A stretch of DNA of 64,000 nt from Isochrysis galbana (GCA_018136815.1 CM030937.1:628553-692552); one strand, 5' to 3'; numbered from the stretch's first letter, positions 1 through 10,599 are shown. The notes: generated from the letters alone by a model not told the origin. Numbers and translations are program-made.

Positions 1-867
1 TTCTCGGGCGCAATGGCGTGGCTCGCCGGTGCCACCATTCTCATTGCGTACCTCTCCGAGGCCCTCACCGGCGCCATCGAGGGCACAACGGCACAGCTCG
101 GGATCTCCGACACCTTTGTCGGCTTCGTCATCATTCCGGTGAGCGCCTAACTGCTCTCCCTCACAGCGCCGAGTTCCCGTGTTGGACCTAACTCCCAATG
201 CTCACTCACAGATCATCGGTAACGCTGCCGAACACTCGACAGCGATCGCAATGGCATGGAAAGGCAAGATGGATCTGGCGTTTGGGGTGGCGCTTGGTTC
301 CTCGACACAAATCGCTCTCTTTGTCATTCCGGTGAAGTTCGCCCGGATACGTGGATGGGCTTGATGTCCTGTCTCGCTTTCCTATAGCTTACGGGCTCGG
401 GAGCTCCCTCGTGAATAGCAGTCACTTCACACTGCTCTATCCTCGTACCGACAGGTCATGGTTATTCTGGGCTGGATCATTGACCAACCGATGGACCTCT
501 ACTTCGGTGTCTATGAGACGGTCATCACTTTTCTGTCAGCGCTCATCGTCTCGCACGTCGTTGGCGATGGCGAGACGAATTGGCTGGAGGGGGCCATGCT
601 CCTTTTCACGTACTTCATCATGTGAGGCTCCTCTTGCCCTCTCCTGCAGTCCACTGCCGCAGATGACATGCGAGAGCACACCCTCGTTTCCTCGCGCTAG
701 AGCGACGAGCGTGGCCTCTTTGATGCATATCATTGCTTAGCCAAATCACGTGTCCCTCGCGCTACAGTTGCTTCGCTTTCTTCTTCTACCATCACGACCC
801 AACGCGCGCATCGCCCGCCGATACTTTGACGAGCGCGCGCCTCTTGGCCGAGGCCATCGGCAAGTAA
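1..867 (+). CDS. CAX-type Ca2+/H+ (cation/proton) exchanger, 3' part
   Basis: Vacuolar or organellar membrane antiporter that exchanges Ca2+ (or other cations) for protons. Exons read 1-138, 212-331, 455-621 and 768-867; all three introns are short GT-AG, and the last split codon (phase 2) restores the frame into the usual FxFFFY end. Together they give 174 residues plus stop. Visible family marks are an SEAL..IE helix, the second exchange motif [32 protein letters not shown], and a late DGETNWLEG followed by the last membrane helix. These correspond to the second half of a CAX protein; the first half lies before the window. The assignment to CAX is secure; substrate and compartment are inferred from the family. 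Confidence 0.9.
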
Positions 868-1800
868 ACGGCGCCAATGCCTCACTCGTGCGTTGATCAC
901 GTGCACGAAGTTCTGCGCCCGTAGCCATCGAGCTATCATTGGAATCGTCCAATTGCATTGCCGACACCACCAACGATGGTGGAACAGCGCTCTCCTTCAG
1001 TGGTCATCGCCGGAGGTTTGATGCTGGGGAGCATCCGCTGACACGCGGACGCGGTGCGGCCTCGTCATAACGAGTGGCCTAGCAGCTTTGGGAGATGTGA
1101 CATGCCCAAGTGCACGTATTCACTGATGAGAGCCCCAAGCTTAGGGAGCTGCGGCAAAAAACAAGCCCTGTCCCAGTGACGAGATCATCATGTGCTCGAG
1201 TTAATCAAATGATCGCAACGTTGTCCGTGCATTTGAAGGGTGTCATGGTGGCCGACAAATCGAGTTCGATGAGACCCGATAGACGAGCTCCGGGGTAGGG
1301 GCGGCAGTGCGACTCCGTGCGGTTTGGGGTGTGCAACCTTCCTCGCTAGTCACCTGCGGCGAGTACCTGCTTGTGGGTGGCGGCGGTGCGGGCGACCTTG
1401 GTCACACTAGTAAGGTGGACGCTCCCGTTTTCCTTAAGCACGCCCGCGCTGGCGGCTTCTTTGCCCTACGTGCTGAGGTAAGACGTGATGCGATGCTACA
1501 TGACGTCTAACGTCGATCACCACAGCGCATCCATCAGCGCGCACGCAGACTTAGTGGGAAATTGCGACATCGGCGGGCGCCTCTCCGAGTACCACGGAAT
1601 GAACGGCATGGTCGAACTCCTCTCAGACACGTTTTGTCTCGAGCTTTTGTTTGCTGTGTTGGCCGATAGTGTGATCATGTGAGTTAGGGGGCGTTGCTTG
1701 TCGTGTAGTTTTGGAGCAGTGCCTTGTGCCTTGTGTGGTTGCCTAGCTAAAAAAATCTTTTATAAAATTCTCGCCTCGCGCCTCGCGCGCGGCTTTGTGC
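868..1800. other. No recognisable gene; possible unassigned exons
   Basis: Downstream flank of the exchanger. Two open stretches at about 1330-1480 and 1525-1680 look protein-like and are separated by a plausible GT-AG intron (1481-1526), but neither reading frame matches a family I know and the joined frames do not agree convincingly. A TATAAAA string lies at about 1759. I make no gene call here. Confidence 0.3.
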
Positions 1801-1817
1801 TTTGGGTCTCGCTCTAA

Positions 1818-2046
1818 GGATGCCCGTTGTCTCCTTTGGCTTTCCTGTTAGTAGCCGAAGGCCTGACACGTTTAGTCAACGCCGACCCCCGAAATGAGGG
1901 GGATCAAGATAGGGCCTAATGAGATACGCCTTTCGCAGTTCGCAGACGACACACATGCAAATACTGGCTAACTCTTTTGAGGCACTGGAGAGGGCGATGC
2001 TTATGCTTGATCTTTACGGAAACGCCACGGGGGCTAGAGTGAATGG
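1818..2046 (+). mobile_element. LINE reverse-transcriptase fragment
   Basis: Fragment of a non-LTR retrotransposon RT. One frame reads CPLSPLAFLLVAEGLTRLVN (the RT motif before the catalytic strand), the next frame reads RLSQFADDTHANT with the FADD version of the YxDD active site, and a third reads LYGNATGARVN, the helix that follows. Two frameshifts and a stop separate these blocks within 230 bp, so this is a dead piece. It abuts, tail to tail, a minus-strand retroposon 5' piece that starts at 2612. Confidence 0.75.
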
Positions 2047-2612
2047 CGTCGGCTTTGGGTCCGACTGCGGGTCCGCTCGCTTGCGCGAGGGTAGCGTGGG
2101 TTGCTGAGTGGTTTGAAGTGGGGCTAGTTGTGTCTGTGCTGGCGTTTGTGCCTTGGGTCCAGCCGCTTCAGCGTACGATTTCTGAGTGTTGTTCTTTGAA
2201 GATTTGGAGGCCGAAAAGGCCCCCATGATTGATTGTTGTGTGAAGTGCCCGCCCACGAAGGGTGCACTGGTGGTAGGAGTTGCCACCATGGGGGTGGCAG
2301 CAAGGCTGCCACCCACCATGGGAAGTCCTTGTTGGGCTGGCAGGCCAATGGAGGCAGGCGGCAGAGCCAGGGGCTGGCTCTGCTGGTCTGTAGGGAACAG
2401 GGCTCTCCCTGTTCCATGCTTCGGTGCCTGGAGGGGAGGCGAGGGAGGAAGGATCATGTCGACGTCGCTGTCTGTCAGGGGGGCGGCCTGTGAGCGCTTC
2501 GGCTCCGGCGGCTTGGGGCGGCCCCTGTGGGGCGTCGTGCACGGCGGAGGGCTGGGGATCGGGAGCGGTCGGTCGGCGCGCGCTCCATCGCTCGAACTAT
2601 AACAATAGTTTT
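2046..2612 (-). mobile_element. Retroposon 5' fragment (family A/B relative)
   Basis: Minus-strand 5' part of a MERA-type retroposon. The 5' end carries the palindrome AACTAT-AACA-ATAGTT (2595-2610) followed by an ATG at 2588 that opens MERAP. A stretch further in (GGSLAATPMVATPTTSAPF and onwards) is clearly homologous to the middle of the family A elements at 55401 and 58347. The homology stops near 2046, where the RT fragment of opposite orientation begins. Confidence 0.65.
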
Positions 2613-2649
2613 GACTATCGCCTATCTATGGCTTGCCAGGAGCAGAGGC

Positions 2650-2815
2650 GAGAAGCGCTCAATCACCATCACCCACAGCATAGAAAAGCGTTCAATCACC
2701 ATCAGCCTACACGTGGAACGCGTTCAATCGCCATCACCCCCACCGCATGGAAAAGCGTTCAATCACCATCAGCCTACACATGGAAAAGCGTTCAATCGCG
2801 GAAGATCGTGGGGAT
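2650..2815 (+). repeat. Minisatellite, GCGTTCAATCACCATCA-type
   Basis: Four to five imperfect tandem units of about 35-40 bp built on GCGTTCAATCACCATCA followed by a CACAGCAT-like spacer. The same array type reappears at 4670-4812, on the other side of the retroposon at 2896-4482. Confidence 0.8.
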
Positions 2816-2895
2816 CATGAGGGTAGCTATCCAACCCACTCGCCGATAAAGAGGTGTTCCAACATTAGATGAATAACATTGTTAATCCAAATGAA

Positions 2896-4482
2896 AAAAA
2901 AACTTCTTAATAGTCTCGCCGCGCGCGCGACCCTGCACAGCCTCCCTGTAGCCACGCCCGCTGTCCTTGCCACCCTTCCACCTGCCTTGCGGCGCGTCCC
3001 CTCGTGCTCTACCTAGGGGCTGGGTGAATTGGGTTTCCAGTGGCAGGCGGTGTGTACCGGTCCCCGACGGCTTATCGCTCTCCTTCCCTCCACGCCGCCG
3101 GGCTACCGGTTTCATTATAATCCTTTTTGCGCCGGTCGCCGGGCGTCTGATGTACGGTGTGCTTGTTGTGGGCGCCAGCCGGGTGAGAGGCGGTGCGTCT
3201 CGAGGGAGCGTTCGTTTTTAGGCGAGCCGCTCCACCATGTCGAGTGTTTGTGCTATTAGTTTCAGGTTTACACTCATGACTAGGTTCCCTTTATTATTAG
3301 TTTTGTATACGGGGGTGCTAAGGTCCCGTGAGGTCTTAATCTTCGGTTTCCTGCCCTGGGAGGCCTTGTTTGTGCGCACTGTCGAGGTTCCGTCCGGGGG
3401 CCCTAGGCCTATGATGAGGACCGTGAACCTGCTCAAGGTTCTTTCGATGACCGGCACGTGGTGGAATGAGTATTGATCGAATTCTACTCTATAGAAGTCG
3501 CCTATTATGTGTCTCCATGCTATCAGGTAGAGGGCTTTAAGGCTATCGGGTGTCGGTGTGTTTGGGTACGCGAACAGTCTGTCTTTAATCTTCTGTTTTG
3601 TCGATCTGTCTCTCGCAGGGGTGAACCCCGCCACGGCCTCTATGGTTTGGAATATCTGAACCGTAGAGGAGCATCTGGCTAGGTGTGTCGAATCCTCGCG
3701 GTATTTTCCGCAGAGTCTACATTTTGTGGTGGCTGCCGTCGCGAACCGGTTTCGTGTGCCCAGCCTTCTGTGGGTGATGTGCTTAAAGTGGGGGTGTTTG
3801 TCCGTGTGTTTTAGCAAGGGGTGGGTATAAAGTTGTGCCACGTGTTTCCATTCGTCGTGTGTCATTTCTAGCTTCCGCGTCCATGTTTCTCGCGCTGTGA
3901 TGTCGTTTTCTATGTCGGAATCTTGGTCCTGTGTGGCGTGGGCGGGGGTGACCCTGGTCAGTGTTGGGTGAGTGGGGGCATTTTGTGGAGAAGTACCGTC
4001 GGTGTTGTCCCTACGGGGGGCGTGTGCGCGTGCTTTGTTTGTGTGGTGAGGTGTGCATGGGAGGCTGTCTCTGGAGCGTATGTTGCTTGCTATAATGAGA
4101 TGTGTGTTGTGCCCATAAGGGCCACCCGGCCGCGGGCCGCGCTGCCGGAGCAGCGCGGCCCTTGCCAGGGCGAGAGGGGCCTCTGCCATAAGGCATGCCC
4201 AATGGAGGAGTGGCTGTTGGGGCCTGGCAAGGTTGGGGGGTTGCTAGCAGCCTGCTGCTTCCCATGAGGGAGGCCAGCATGGCTGCCATGGGCGGTGTGG
4301 CCGGGGCCACGGGCCGTGCGGCGCGACCGGAGTCGCACACACCTGCTCGGCCTCAGCGGGCGGACGCGGCCGCTTCGACAGCGGCTGCTCCATGTGCGCT
4401 GGGGGGGCGCCCTCGGCGGGGGGCCCGAAGGAGAGGGGAGTCGCGTCGGCGCGCTCCATCGCGTCTAAGTATAAACTTAGTC
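2896..4482 (-). mobile_element. Family B LINE derivative with 17-bp TSD
   Basis: Complete, internally deleted non-LTR element on the minus strand. The flanks carry identical copies of TTGTTAATCCAAATGAA (2879-2895 and 4483-4499), the target-site duplication. The 5' end is the hairpin ACTAAG-TTTATA-CTTAG, then ATG at 4459 opening MERADATPLSFGPPAEG. The middle (RT and endonuclease) is missing. The 3' half codes for the C-terminal end of a LINE ORF2, with a zinc knuckle C-x2-C-x8-H-x3-C (CRLCGKYREDSTHLARC) and a stop at 3218. The 3' end is GAGACTATTAAGAAG followed by a T run. At 1587 bp it cannot move by itself; a full-length relative would have to supply RT. Confidence 0.85.
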
Positions 4483-4669
4483 TTGTTAATCCAAATGAAC
4501 ATGATTTGAATACGATTATGATAAATAAACGATTTCAAGAACGATGTAACTACATTGGTGAAGAGGGTGTTGTCAGTCTCGCGTAAGTTGTATGAAGAAA
4601 AGATGCGAACCCCCACGCTATAAGGTCACGTTGACGTTATGTAATAACACGCACCAAACCCGTTCCATC

Positions 4670-4812
4670 ACCCTATTCAAAGGCGATAAGCGCCCAATCA
4701 CCATCACCCACAGCATGGGAACGCGTACAATCACAAAGGCGAGAAGCGCTCAATCACCATCAATCACCCACAGCATAGAAACGCGTTCAATCGCCATCAC
4801 CACATACACTCA
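4670..4812 (+). repeat. Minisatellite, same unit as 2650-2815
   Basis: Three to four imperfect units of the AAGCGCTCAATCACCATCA type with the CACAGCAT spacer. Together with 2650-2815 it brackets the retroposon and its flanks. Confidence 0.75.
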
Positions 4813-4831
4813 TCAGTGCTCTTTGGTGTGA

Positions 4832-5586
4832 AAAAAACCTTCAAAATTTCTTACCGCACTCGCGGCGAATGGAACCACTACCTACTACACATAGTACGTA
4901 GCATACTTTCTACACCCCCACTCCCCGGCCTTTCTCCCCCCGCCATAAGGCGACTCCCCCCGTGCACTACTAGGGGGATAGGGGTGAAGGGCTTAGATAT
5001 GGTCCGGTGGCCCGCGCCACCCCCCGGTGATCTTTCCCCCCCTTCCTCCTGTGTCTCCGAGTGGGCGGCCGACTTTGTCCCGACTTATCCTGTAAACAGG
5101 GGCGGGACTTACCAATTTTTCGGTGAGCGGAGCTCTCGCTCCGCCCACCCCCTTCTCCGCGCCCTCTCTCCCCTCTCCTGCGGCACGCGCGATGGCGCGC
5201 CTGCGGCAGGCCTCCAGCTGCCCTCTGGCGACCCCTGGAGGCTCCTGGAGGCCAACTCAGGGGGCAGAGGAGGTTGGGGCTGGGCCCTGGCCTCCCCTGC
5301 CTCTCCCTCGCTGGCGCTCCCGAGCCTCAGGGGCCCCCACGCTGCACCTGTCTGCCTGTCGACCAGGGGGGGAGGGGGGGTTGGAGCAATGGGCTGTCCA
5401 CGACTGGCCAGGACGAGCGAATCAGGCGTGCCTGTGAGTGAGAGAGTGGGTCAGCAGGGCAATGGCCTCCTGGCAAGCCATCAGGCATGCCAGGAGGATG
5501 GGTGGTTCCTCCCCCATGGCAGGGGAGGAGTGGAGAGAGGGGGGGGCTCGTGCCCCCCCATGGGTCAACCAAGTATAAACTTAGTG
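4832..5586 (-). mobile_element. Family B short derivative with 17-bp TSD
   Basis: Minus-strand retroposon of 755 bp. The flanks share AGTGCTCTTTGGTGTGA (4815-4831) and AGTGCTCCTTGGTGTGA (5587-5603), one mismatch in 17. The 5' end again has a palindrome (CTAAG-TTTATA-CTTGG), and the 3' end is a GCGGTAAGAAATTTT...-T(n) version of the family B tail. The body is GC-rich and lacks any RT or zinc-knuckle coding; it is shared with the copies at 22908 and 62475, so it is a recurrent short form and not a one-off deletion. Confidence 0.8.
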
Positions 5587-5777
5587 AGTGCTCCTTGGTG
5601 TGAGACGTGGATCGTGATTTCAACGAGACATCGACCCTGCCCCAAATCGAGTGAATGGAGTCAGACCACGTGTGTGTTTCGACATGTGAAATGTCAAGTT
5701 GAGTCAAGTAACCTCCAGGTGACAATGATAGGTGTTAGCAGGGATGGGGATAATTGAACGCTTTTGGTCTAGACTGC

Positions 5778-6225
5778 TTACGTCTTGCGGTTGCCCGACA
5801 GCCGAAGGTCTGATGATATAAGCCGCTGAATATTTCTGTATTTTGCTGCCACCGCCGCGCCAGCGCCACCATCTTTGCCCTTCCGCGCCTTGCCCTTCTT
5901 CGTAAACGCAAAAAGATTTGCGTTGATGTCTGGCCCAACTGCGAGCACTTCCTCCTCCGCCTCCTCAACCGCCCGCCACTGCTGCTTGCGCGCATAAGCC
6001 TGCGCGTTGTGTTTGCGCTTGAGTGTGCGCCTATGCTCCGCCTGCTGTCGGCTAGCATCGTCCCGCGCGGACTGCTCGTCTGGCGGAGGCTGCCGCGATT
6101 CGGGCACCACAAGGGCCAAAGGTCAGGCAATCGGAACAAGTCCCGTGAGTGTGAGTGACCGTCTCAATCTCCCAAATAGACCACCACGCGCGGGGCAAGG
6201 GAGGGAGGTCACTCACCGACGCCAT
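5778..6225 (-). CDS. Small basic protein of unknown function
   Basis: Proposed two-exon gene: a 9-nt first coding exon (6225-6217, ATG GCG TCG) with a GTGAGT donor, then exon 2 at 6089-5778, giving 106 residues. The protein is mostly charged helix (QQAEHRRTLKRKHNAQAYAR, then an acidic EEAEEE patch) followed by a Lys-rich segment KKGKARKGKDGG and a C-terminal RLSGNRKT. Such composition is common in nucleolar and ribosome-biogenesis factors, but I do not recognise the family. The frame is open through to TAA at 5778 and the acceptor is GCGGCAG. The tiny first exon is the weak point; an upstream or internal start is possible. Confidence 0.5.
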
Positions 6226-6576
6226 TGCCTTTCGTTGGGTGGGAGGGGGTTCGTCAGGGGGGGAAGAGCCAGTTGCCGGGGCAGGTATGAGGGGACCCTA
6301 GGGAATCCTTGGACACCCAAGGAAGGTCGAAGGCAACGAGTGGATTAAAAGAGCGTGAGTGACTGGGCTACAAGCTACAAGTTGTGGCAAGGCTTAAATA
6401 TTCAATCCCAAAGCGGCAGAGTTAGCACAAGTTTTTACTCAAGGGTGGGTACGGGGTATGTACACACGCCGTGGAGGCTCGCAATTACACGCTTTCCTGA
6501 GGAGAGATGCGGGCCCAGCTTTCGCTGTGAAAGATCATTGTGGGCGCGTGTGGTGTGCGGAGCTGCAACCCTTCTC

Positions 6577-9036
6577 TCAGTCGCGCCCGATGGCCTCGAT
6601 GAGCGCCTCAATGAATTGCTGAGAGGCCTCCGCCTGTCGCTGCCGTCGAACGACATCTTCCTCCCGAAAATAGGATGGGAGGAGCGTCCAACGGCGAGAC
6701 ACCTCCGGTAGCGCCGCCGAAACAGCTCTTCTCGCCATGCTCATGAGCCACTCGGCCTGAAGCTCCGCCATAAATAACGCGCCGTCCACCATAGCAAGCA
6801 ACTTTTGGCGCGTGTGATTCTCTTGGTCAGGCTCGACCACAGCCTCCACATCGAGCACGTCCGCTTCCTCGGCTCCCATTCCATTGGCGCGCAGCGGAAC
6901 GTCTGTCCAGCAAGCCAACGTCTCACTTTGGCGAAACACACTGGCAGACCGCGCGTTCTCCACAACGGCATCACCCAAATCTTGCCGAGGTGCCCGAATA
7001 GTCGGTGCGATGTCGGGGGCATTCCATGCCTCGGTTGGACAGAGCATCGTACCTGTGACTCCATCGATCTGCACCACGAAGGATGTGCCACGGGCGGCGG
7101 CTTTTGTCCTTGTGGTCATTTCTGTGGCAGTCTCACCGGCGGCGGTCTCCACCCGGCGCATATTGCGTTCTACACTTTCGGTCATGGTCCCCGCCGTGGT
7201 CAAAGGCATCAAATCAGCAACGGCTAGTGCTGCTTGCCCCGCGCCAATCGCGGCTATCTTCATCCTGGGCACAGATGCACAAGCATCCCCTGCGGCGTCC
7301 TGGACGCCATCCACAGCCACTAGAGCGCGGCCGGCGCGGTCCGAACCCGCAGTTCGTGCAGCGGCTCCTCGACGCGCTGGCAACATTGTTGAGGCGGACT
7401 CAAAGCCGCGCGAAATACGTTTCGTCGTCCCGCTGACAGCCTCGTCAAACGCCTTCCCCATCGGCGAGCTTTTCCGCATTTGGGCCGCCATGCTCATGTA
7501 CTCTTGGCGCAAGGTTTCGGCCAGCTCGCGCGCCACATCGCCACCGCCGTTGATGGGCACTCCCTGTGCTCCGACTCTGGGCAGTGCGCCTATCGCCCGT
7601 CCGGCGGCCACCTTGCCAATGGCGCGCATGGCAGGAAGCACGCCCGCTACGAAGACGTCACTACCGTCCTTAGATGCACGCTCGACCATGACACGAGCGA
7701 GAGCGAGCTGCCGAATGGATGCCTCGCGCTCCCGTCGTTGCAAACGCGTCGCACGCTGCTGCCGGGGCGAGCCCTGCAAGGCGAAGGCGCCCAGCATACC
7801 ACTGTTACCGCCTACACGCGGCGGAATGATTTCAGCGAGTTGTGCGGGTATGACGGGTGTCACATCCCGGATCTCCTCGGCGATTGTCGGTAGCCGCCCC
7901 ATGCGCCGGAGGGTGGCGTAAGCGGCGGCATCAGCTCGCGTGGCACGGAGGGCCTCGCCCGCCGCCTCCTGCACAGACTCGGCGATGAGAGACCCCACGG
8001 TGCGTGCACGAGCTGGTAGCGACTGTGCAGGTGGGGGGGTGCTCGCACCGGACTGAGCGTCTGCGCCCGCTCCAATGCGGTCTACCACCAACAGCCAGCC
8101 GCACAAGGCGGACCAGCCGTCGCGTGCCAATAGGGAGCCCTCTGTGGCAAGTTGCTGCCGGCGCTCGCACAGCTTCTGCGCGACCTCCGACTTGTCATCG
8201 GTCAGATAGGTGCGGGTCTCCAGCGAAAGCTCAAGGCCGCCACTTGCGATAGCGATACTCAGCTGGTCTCCACCAAGCTGCGGCGCAGCGCCCGCCACGC
8301 CGCTGCCGGTCTCATCGGAGGCGCTGAGCGCTAGAGCGCTCGCGAGGCGCTTGACGCGAGTGGCGAATGGAGAGGCCGTTTCCTTCGCCGTGGCCGCTTG
8401 CGTTGGCGCTGAAGAGGGCGCCGCCGCGCCCAGCCGAAGGGTGGATGAAGCGGCCGACGCGGCCGACGAGAGCAGAGCCGCCGAGTCCAGCAGCACACGC
8501 CGCGCCAGATAGTCGGCGGCGGAGAGCGCCAACTCGATGTCACTGCGTGCGCGGTCGCTTGCGCGACCCTGCAGCACCTCCACTTCGTTGCGCATACTCC
8601 TCAGGAAAGAGCGCAGTTCGAAGGCAACTTCCTTGGCACCGCGCACCGCAGACGAGCGGGTGCGCTCCTTTCCCTTCATGCTGGTACGTGCCGCCTCCCG
8701 GGACTCCTCGTCGCCGCGGCCCACCTTCCCCGCCATGAAGATGCTGCGGAGAGCTTCCACCTCTGCCTTTCCCAGCGGTTCATCCTCAACACACCGAAAA
8801 TTCTCTGCCATGAGTATGCTGCGCAGAGCCTCGGCCTCGGCTTCTCCGAGAGGTTCTTCTCGTTCGGCCGTCAGATTGCGGATCTCATCAATCAGCCGGT
8901 CGAGGTCGGGCGTGGGCGCAGCACTCGAGAGGGAAGGGGAAGGTGAGCGGGAGCGGAAGCGGAAGGGGTGGCATGGGTGTGGTGGGTGCAGCGTACAGAA
9001 CGCCTCAGCTTGTCTGAGCGGGAGCAGCAGAAGCAT
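6577..9036 (-). CDS. Putative plastid-targeted protein, function unknown
   Basis: Intronless reading frame of 819 residues from the ATG at 9036. I prefer that start because it puts a signal peptide (MLLLLPLRQAEA) directly before FCTLHPPHP and an Arg/Ser-rich stretch, the bipartite presequence expected for a secondary plastid (cleavage before Phe, as in ASAFAP motifs). A longer in-frame ATG lies at 9171. The mature part has two near-repeats around LGEAEAEALRSILMAE and LGKAEVEALRSIFMAG (about residues 55-100), then long Ala/Arg-rich, probably helical regions without enzyme motifs I know. Upstream on its coding strand is a GA-rich tract, like those at other promoters here. It could be a structural or membrane-associated plastid protein; no function is claimed. 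Confidence 0.7.
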   Translation of the reverse strand: MLLLLPLRQAEAFCTLHPPHPCHPFRFRSRSPSPSLSSAAPTPDLDRLIDEIRNLTAEREEPLGEAEAEALRSILMAENFRCVEDEPLGKAEVEALRSIFMAGKVGRGDEESREAARTSMKGKERTRSSAVRGAKEVAFELRSFLRSMRNEVEVLQGRASDRARSDIELALSAADYLARRVLLDSAALLSSAASAASSTLRLGAAAPSSAPTQAATAKETASPFATRVKRLASALALSASDETGSGVAGAAPQLGGDQLSIAIASGGLELSLETRTYLTDDKSEVAQKLCERRQQLATEGSLLARDGWSALCGWLLVVDRIGAGADAQSGASTPPPAQSLPARARTVGSLIAESVQEAAGEALRATRADAAAYATLRRMGRLPTIAEEIRDVTPVIPAQLAEIIPPRVGGNSGMLGAFALQGSPRQQRATRLQRREREASIRQLALARVMVERASKDGSDVFVAGVLPAMRAIGKVAAGRAIGALPRVGAQGVPINGGGDVARELAETLRQEYMSMAAQMRKSSPMGKAFDEAVSGTTKRISRGFESASTMLPARRGAAARTAGSDRAGRALVAVDGVQDAAGDACASVPRMKIAAIGAGQAALAVADLMPLTTAGTMTESVERNMRRVETAAGETATEMTTRTKAAARGTSFVVQIDGVTGTMLCPTEAWNAPDIAPTIRAPRQDLGDAVVENARSASVFRQSETLACWTDVPLRANGMGAEEADVLDVEAVVEPDQENHTRQKLLAMVDGALFMAELQAEWLMSMARRAVSAALPEVSRRWTLLPSYFREEDVVRRQRQAEASQQFIEALIEAIGRD

Positions 9037-9229
9037 GAGCACGAGCGGAGAGCGGAGGGCGGTGGTCCCCACGAAGAGCGAAGGTCTCCTCTCAATGCTT
9101 GCAGGTTGGCTCTCTCGCTGCTCCGGGGGAAATGCTCGATCTGTTGGTGACGCGAGGTCGGCCCACCCCATCCCGCAGCAGCTGGAGGAGCGGAAAGAGA
9201 AGAGGAGGACGGGGGGGGCGAAGGGTCCT

Positions 9230-9560
9230 TTCCCCCCTCCTCTCTGTCTCTCTCTGTCTCTCTCTCCGTCCCTCTCTCCGTCCCCTCCTCTCTCTCTGGC
9301 TTGCCCATCACCTTCATTTCTCTCTCTCTCTCCTTCTGTTCTTTCTCTTCTCTATCGTCTCCTCCCCAACGACCCTTCCTCTGTGCCCCCGTCGGTCTCG
9401 GCAAATGTTCCCTTCTCCTTCTTCTCTCTCTTCTTCTCTTTCTTCTCTATACTCTCCGTCATCTTTTCAATCTGCTCCTCCTCTCCAAGAACGCTCCCAT
9501 CAGACCCCTCGAAAATCTTCGCCTGTGCCTTCTTCTCTTATGTTCTCTTCTCTCTCTCGC
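9230..9560. repeat. Pyrimidine-rich tract upstream of minus-strand gene
   Basis: CT-rich on the plus strand (runs of TCTCTCTC with CCGTCC interruptions), thus GA-rich on the coding strand of the gene starting at 9036. It probably covers the promoter and 5' leader. No TATA box is evident. Confidence 0.55.
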
Positions 9561-9698
9561 CGAGAAAGAAGACTCAATGTTTGATTTATTTTTGATTTGT
9601 ACAAGGGTACTCTGTGTGTGTTGCCAGCTCCTAGCACCTTTGACCTTTGTCCCCCCCCGGTATTTCTGCATCATGGCTCCCTGGTCCCTGGTAGCTGG

Positions 9699-9880
9699 TA
9701 GGGCCGGGCAAGAGTTTTGCGAAACTCACTGCGAAACTTAGGTCACCTTTTTTTGGCCCTGAAACTTTCGCGAAACTTGGAACTTGGGCTCCAAAATTGC
9801 CCATATGGGAAACTCCGCGAAACTTACCGTTACGATGTTACGGTTACGGTCGCGGCTGGCGGCTGGCGGCTGGCGGCTGG
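9699..9880 (+). mobile_element. One end of a hAT-like transposon
   Basis: Starts TAGGGCCGGGCAAGAG and carries repeated subterminal GCGAAAC / TTTCGCGAAAC motifs, a layout typical of hAT transposase-binding ends. A related end with the same start and TTTCGC repeats is at 50040. No matching opposite terminus or target duplication is visible nearby. The right part runs into a short GGCTGGC tandem (about 9853-9880). Confidence 0.5.
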
Positions 9881-10269
9881 CGAGAGGCAAGTAACGAAGA
9901 GCGAAAAAAAAACATTTGACATGTGAAGATTCAGGGCTAATCATTATTACTAATCACCTATTCCTATTGCTAGATTGCTAGACTGATATCCTCTCTCTAC
10001 CAAGGATGGTCCGTAAGCTTGTAAGCTTACACCACTTTTGAGCTGACACTTCCATCCGTACTGATATCAGCTTACAAGAGTGTTTGTAAGCTTAGACGGA
10101 TACTATGGTGCACCGTGTGTAAGCTATTAATAGCCCACAGCCCACAGCCCATAGACGCAGGCACGTGAGTGAGTTGGCACTCTGCGCTACCTCCATCGAC
10201 TCCCCCCTCGACATCTTCAAAATATGTGTGGAGATTCGTTGCACTTAACGCGACAGGCACGGCGCACGC

Positions 10270-10523
10270 CGCGCCGTGTGGCGGGTCGCGCACAAGCACA
10301 AGGGGACGGGCTACGCCGTGCTCGGCGTGGGCGTCTACCAGGCCCTCTCGGGGCGCGCCCTCATGCCGAGCCAAGGCGACGCCGTTCTCGTCGCGTACGT
10401 GGTGCTCCTGGGCCTCTCCTTCGCTCCTTCGGGGTGCTCGCGGAGGGGCTCACGGTAGGGTGCGACTTCCCGCGGGAGGGGAAGAAACCGGAGGGAAAGG
10501 AGACCAAATGAAGGCAAGCCGCC
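10270..10523 (+). mobile_element. Fragment with IS5-like end and membrane-protein tail
   Basis: Related to segments at 27650-27793 and 31711-31880. It codes for a short C-terminal segment with a hydrophobic helix (GDAVLVAYVVLLGLSF) and ends in the terminal sequence CCAAATGAAGGCAAGCCGCC, which is the inverted-repeat end seen at 43685 and 44730. Only the right end is visible here. The origin of the membrane-protein segment is unknown. Confidence 0.5.
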
Positions 10524-10599
10524 TCGCCGCCTCCCAGTCACCGCCACTCCACCTAGACACCAGACACCCTCAAAGCTCTATCCTGATGCTGATGCTCCT

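Noticed and set aside
1818-2612. Twin-priming inversion of one LINE insertion
   Set aside because: In twin priming the inverted 5' piece lies upstream of the 3' piece. Here the RT piece and the reversed 5' piece meet tail to tail, and the RT piece is far more decayed, so two separate events are more likely.
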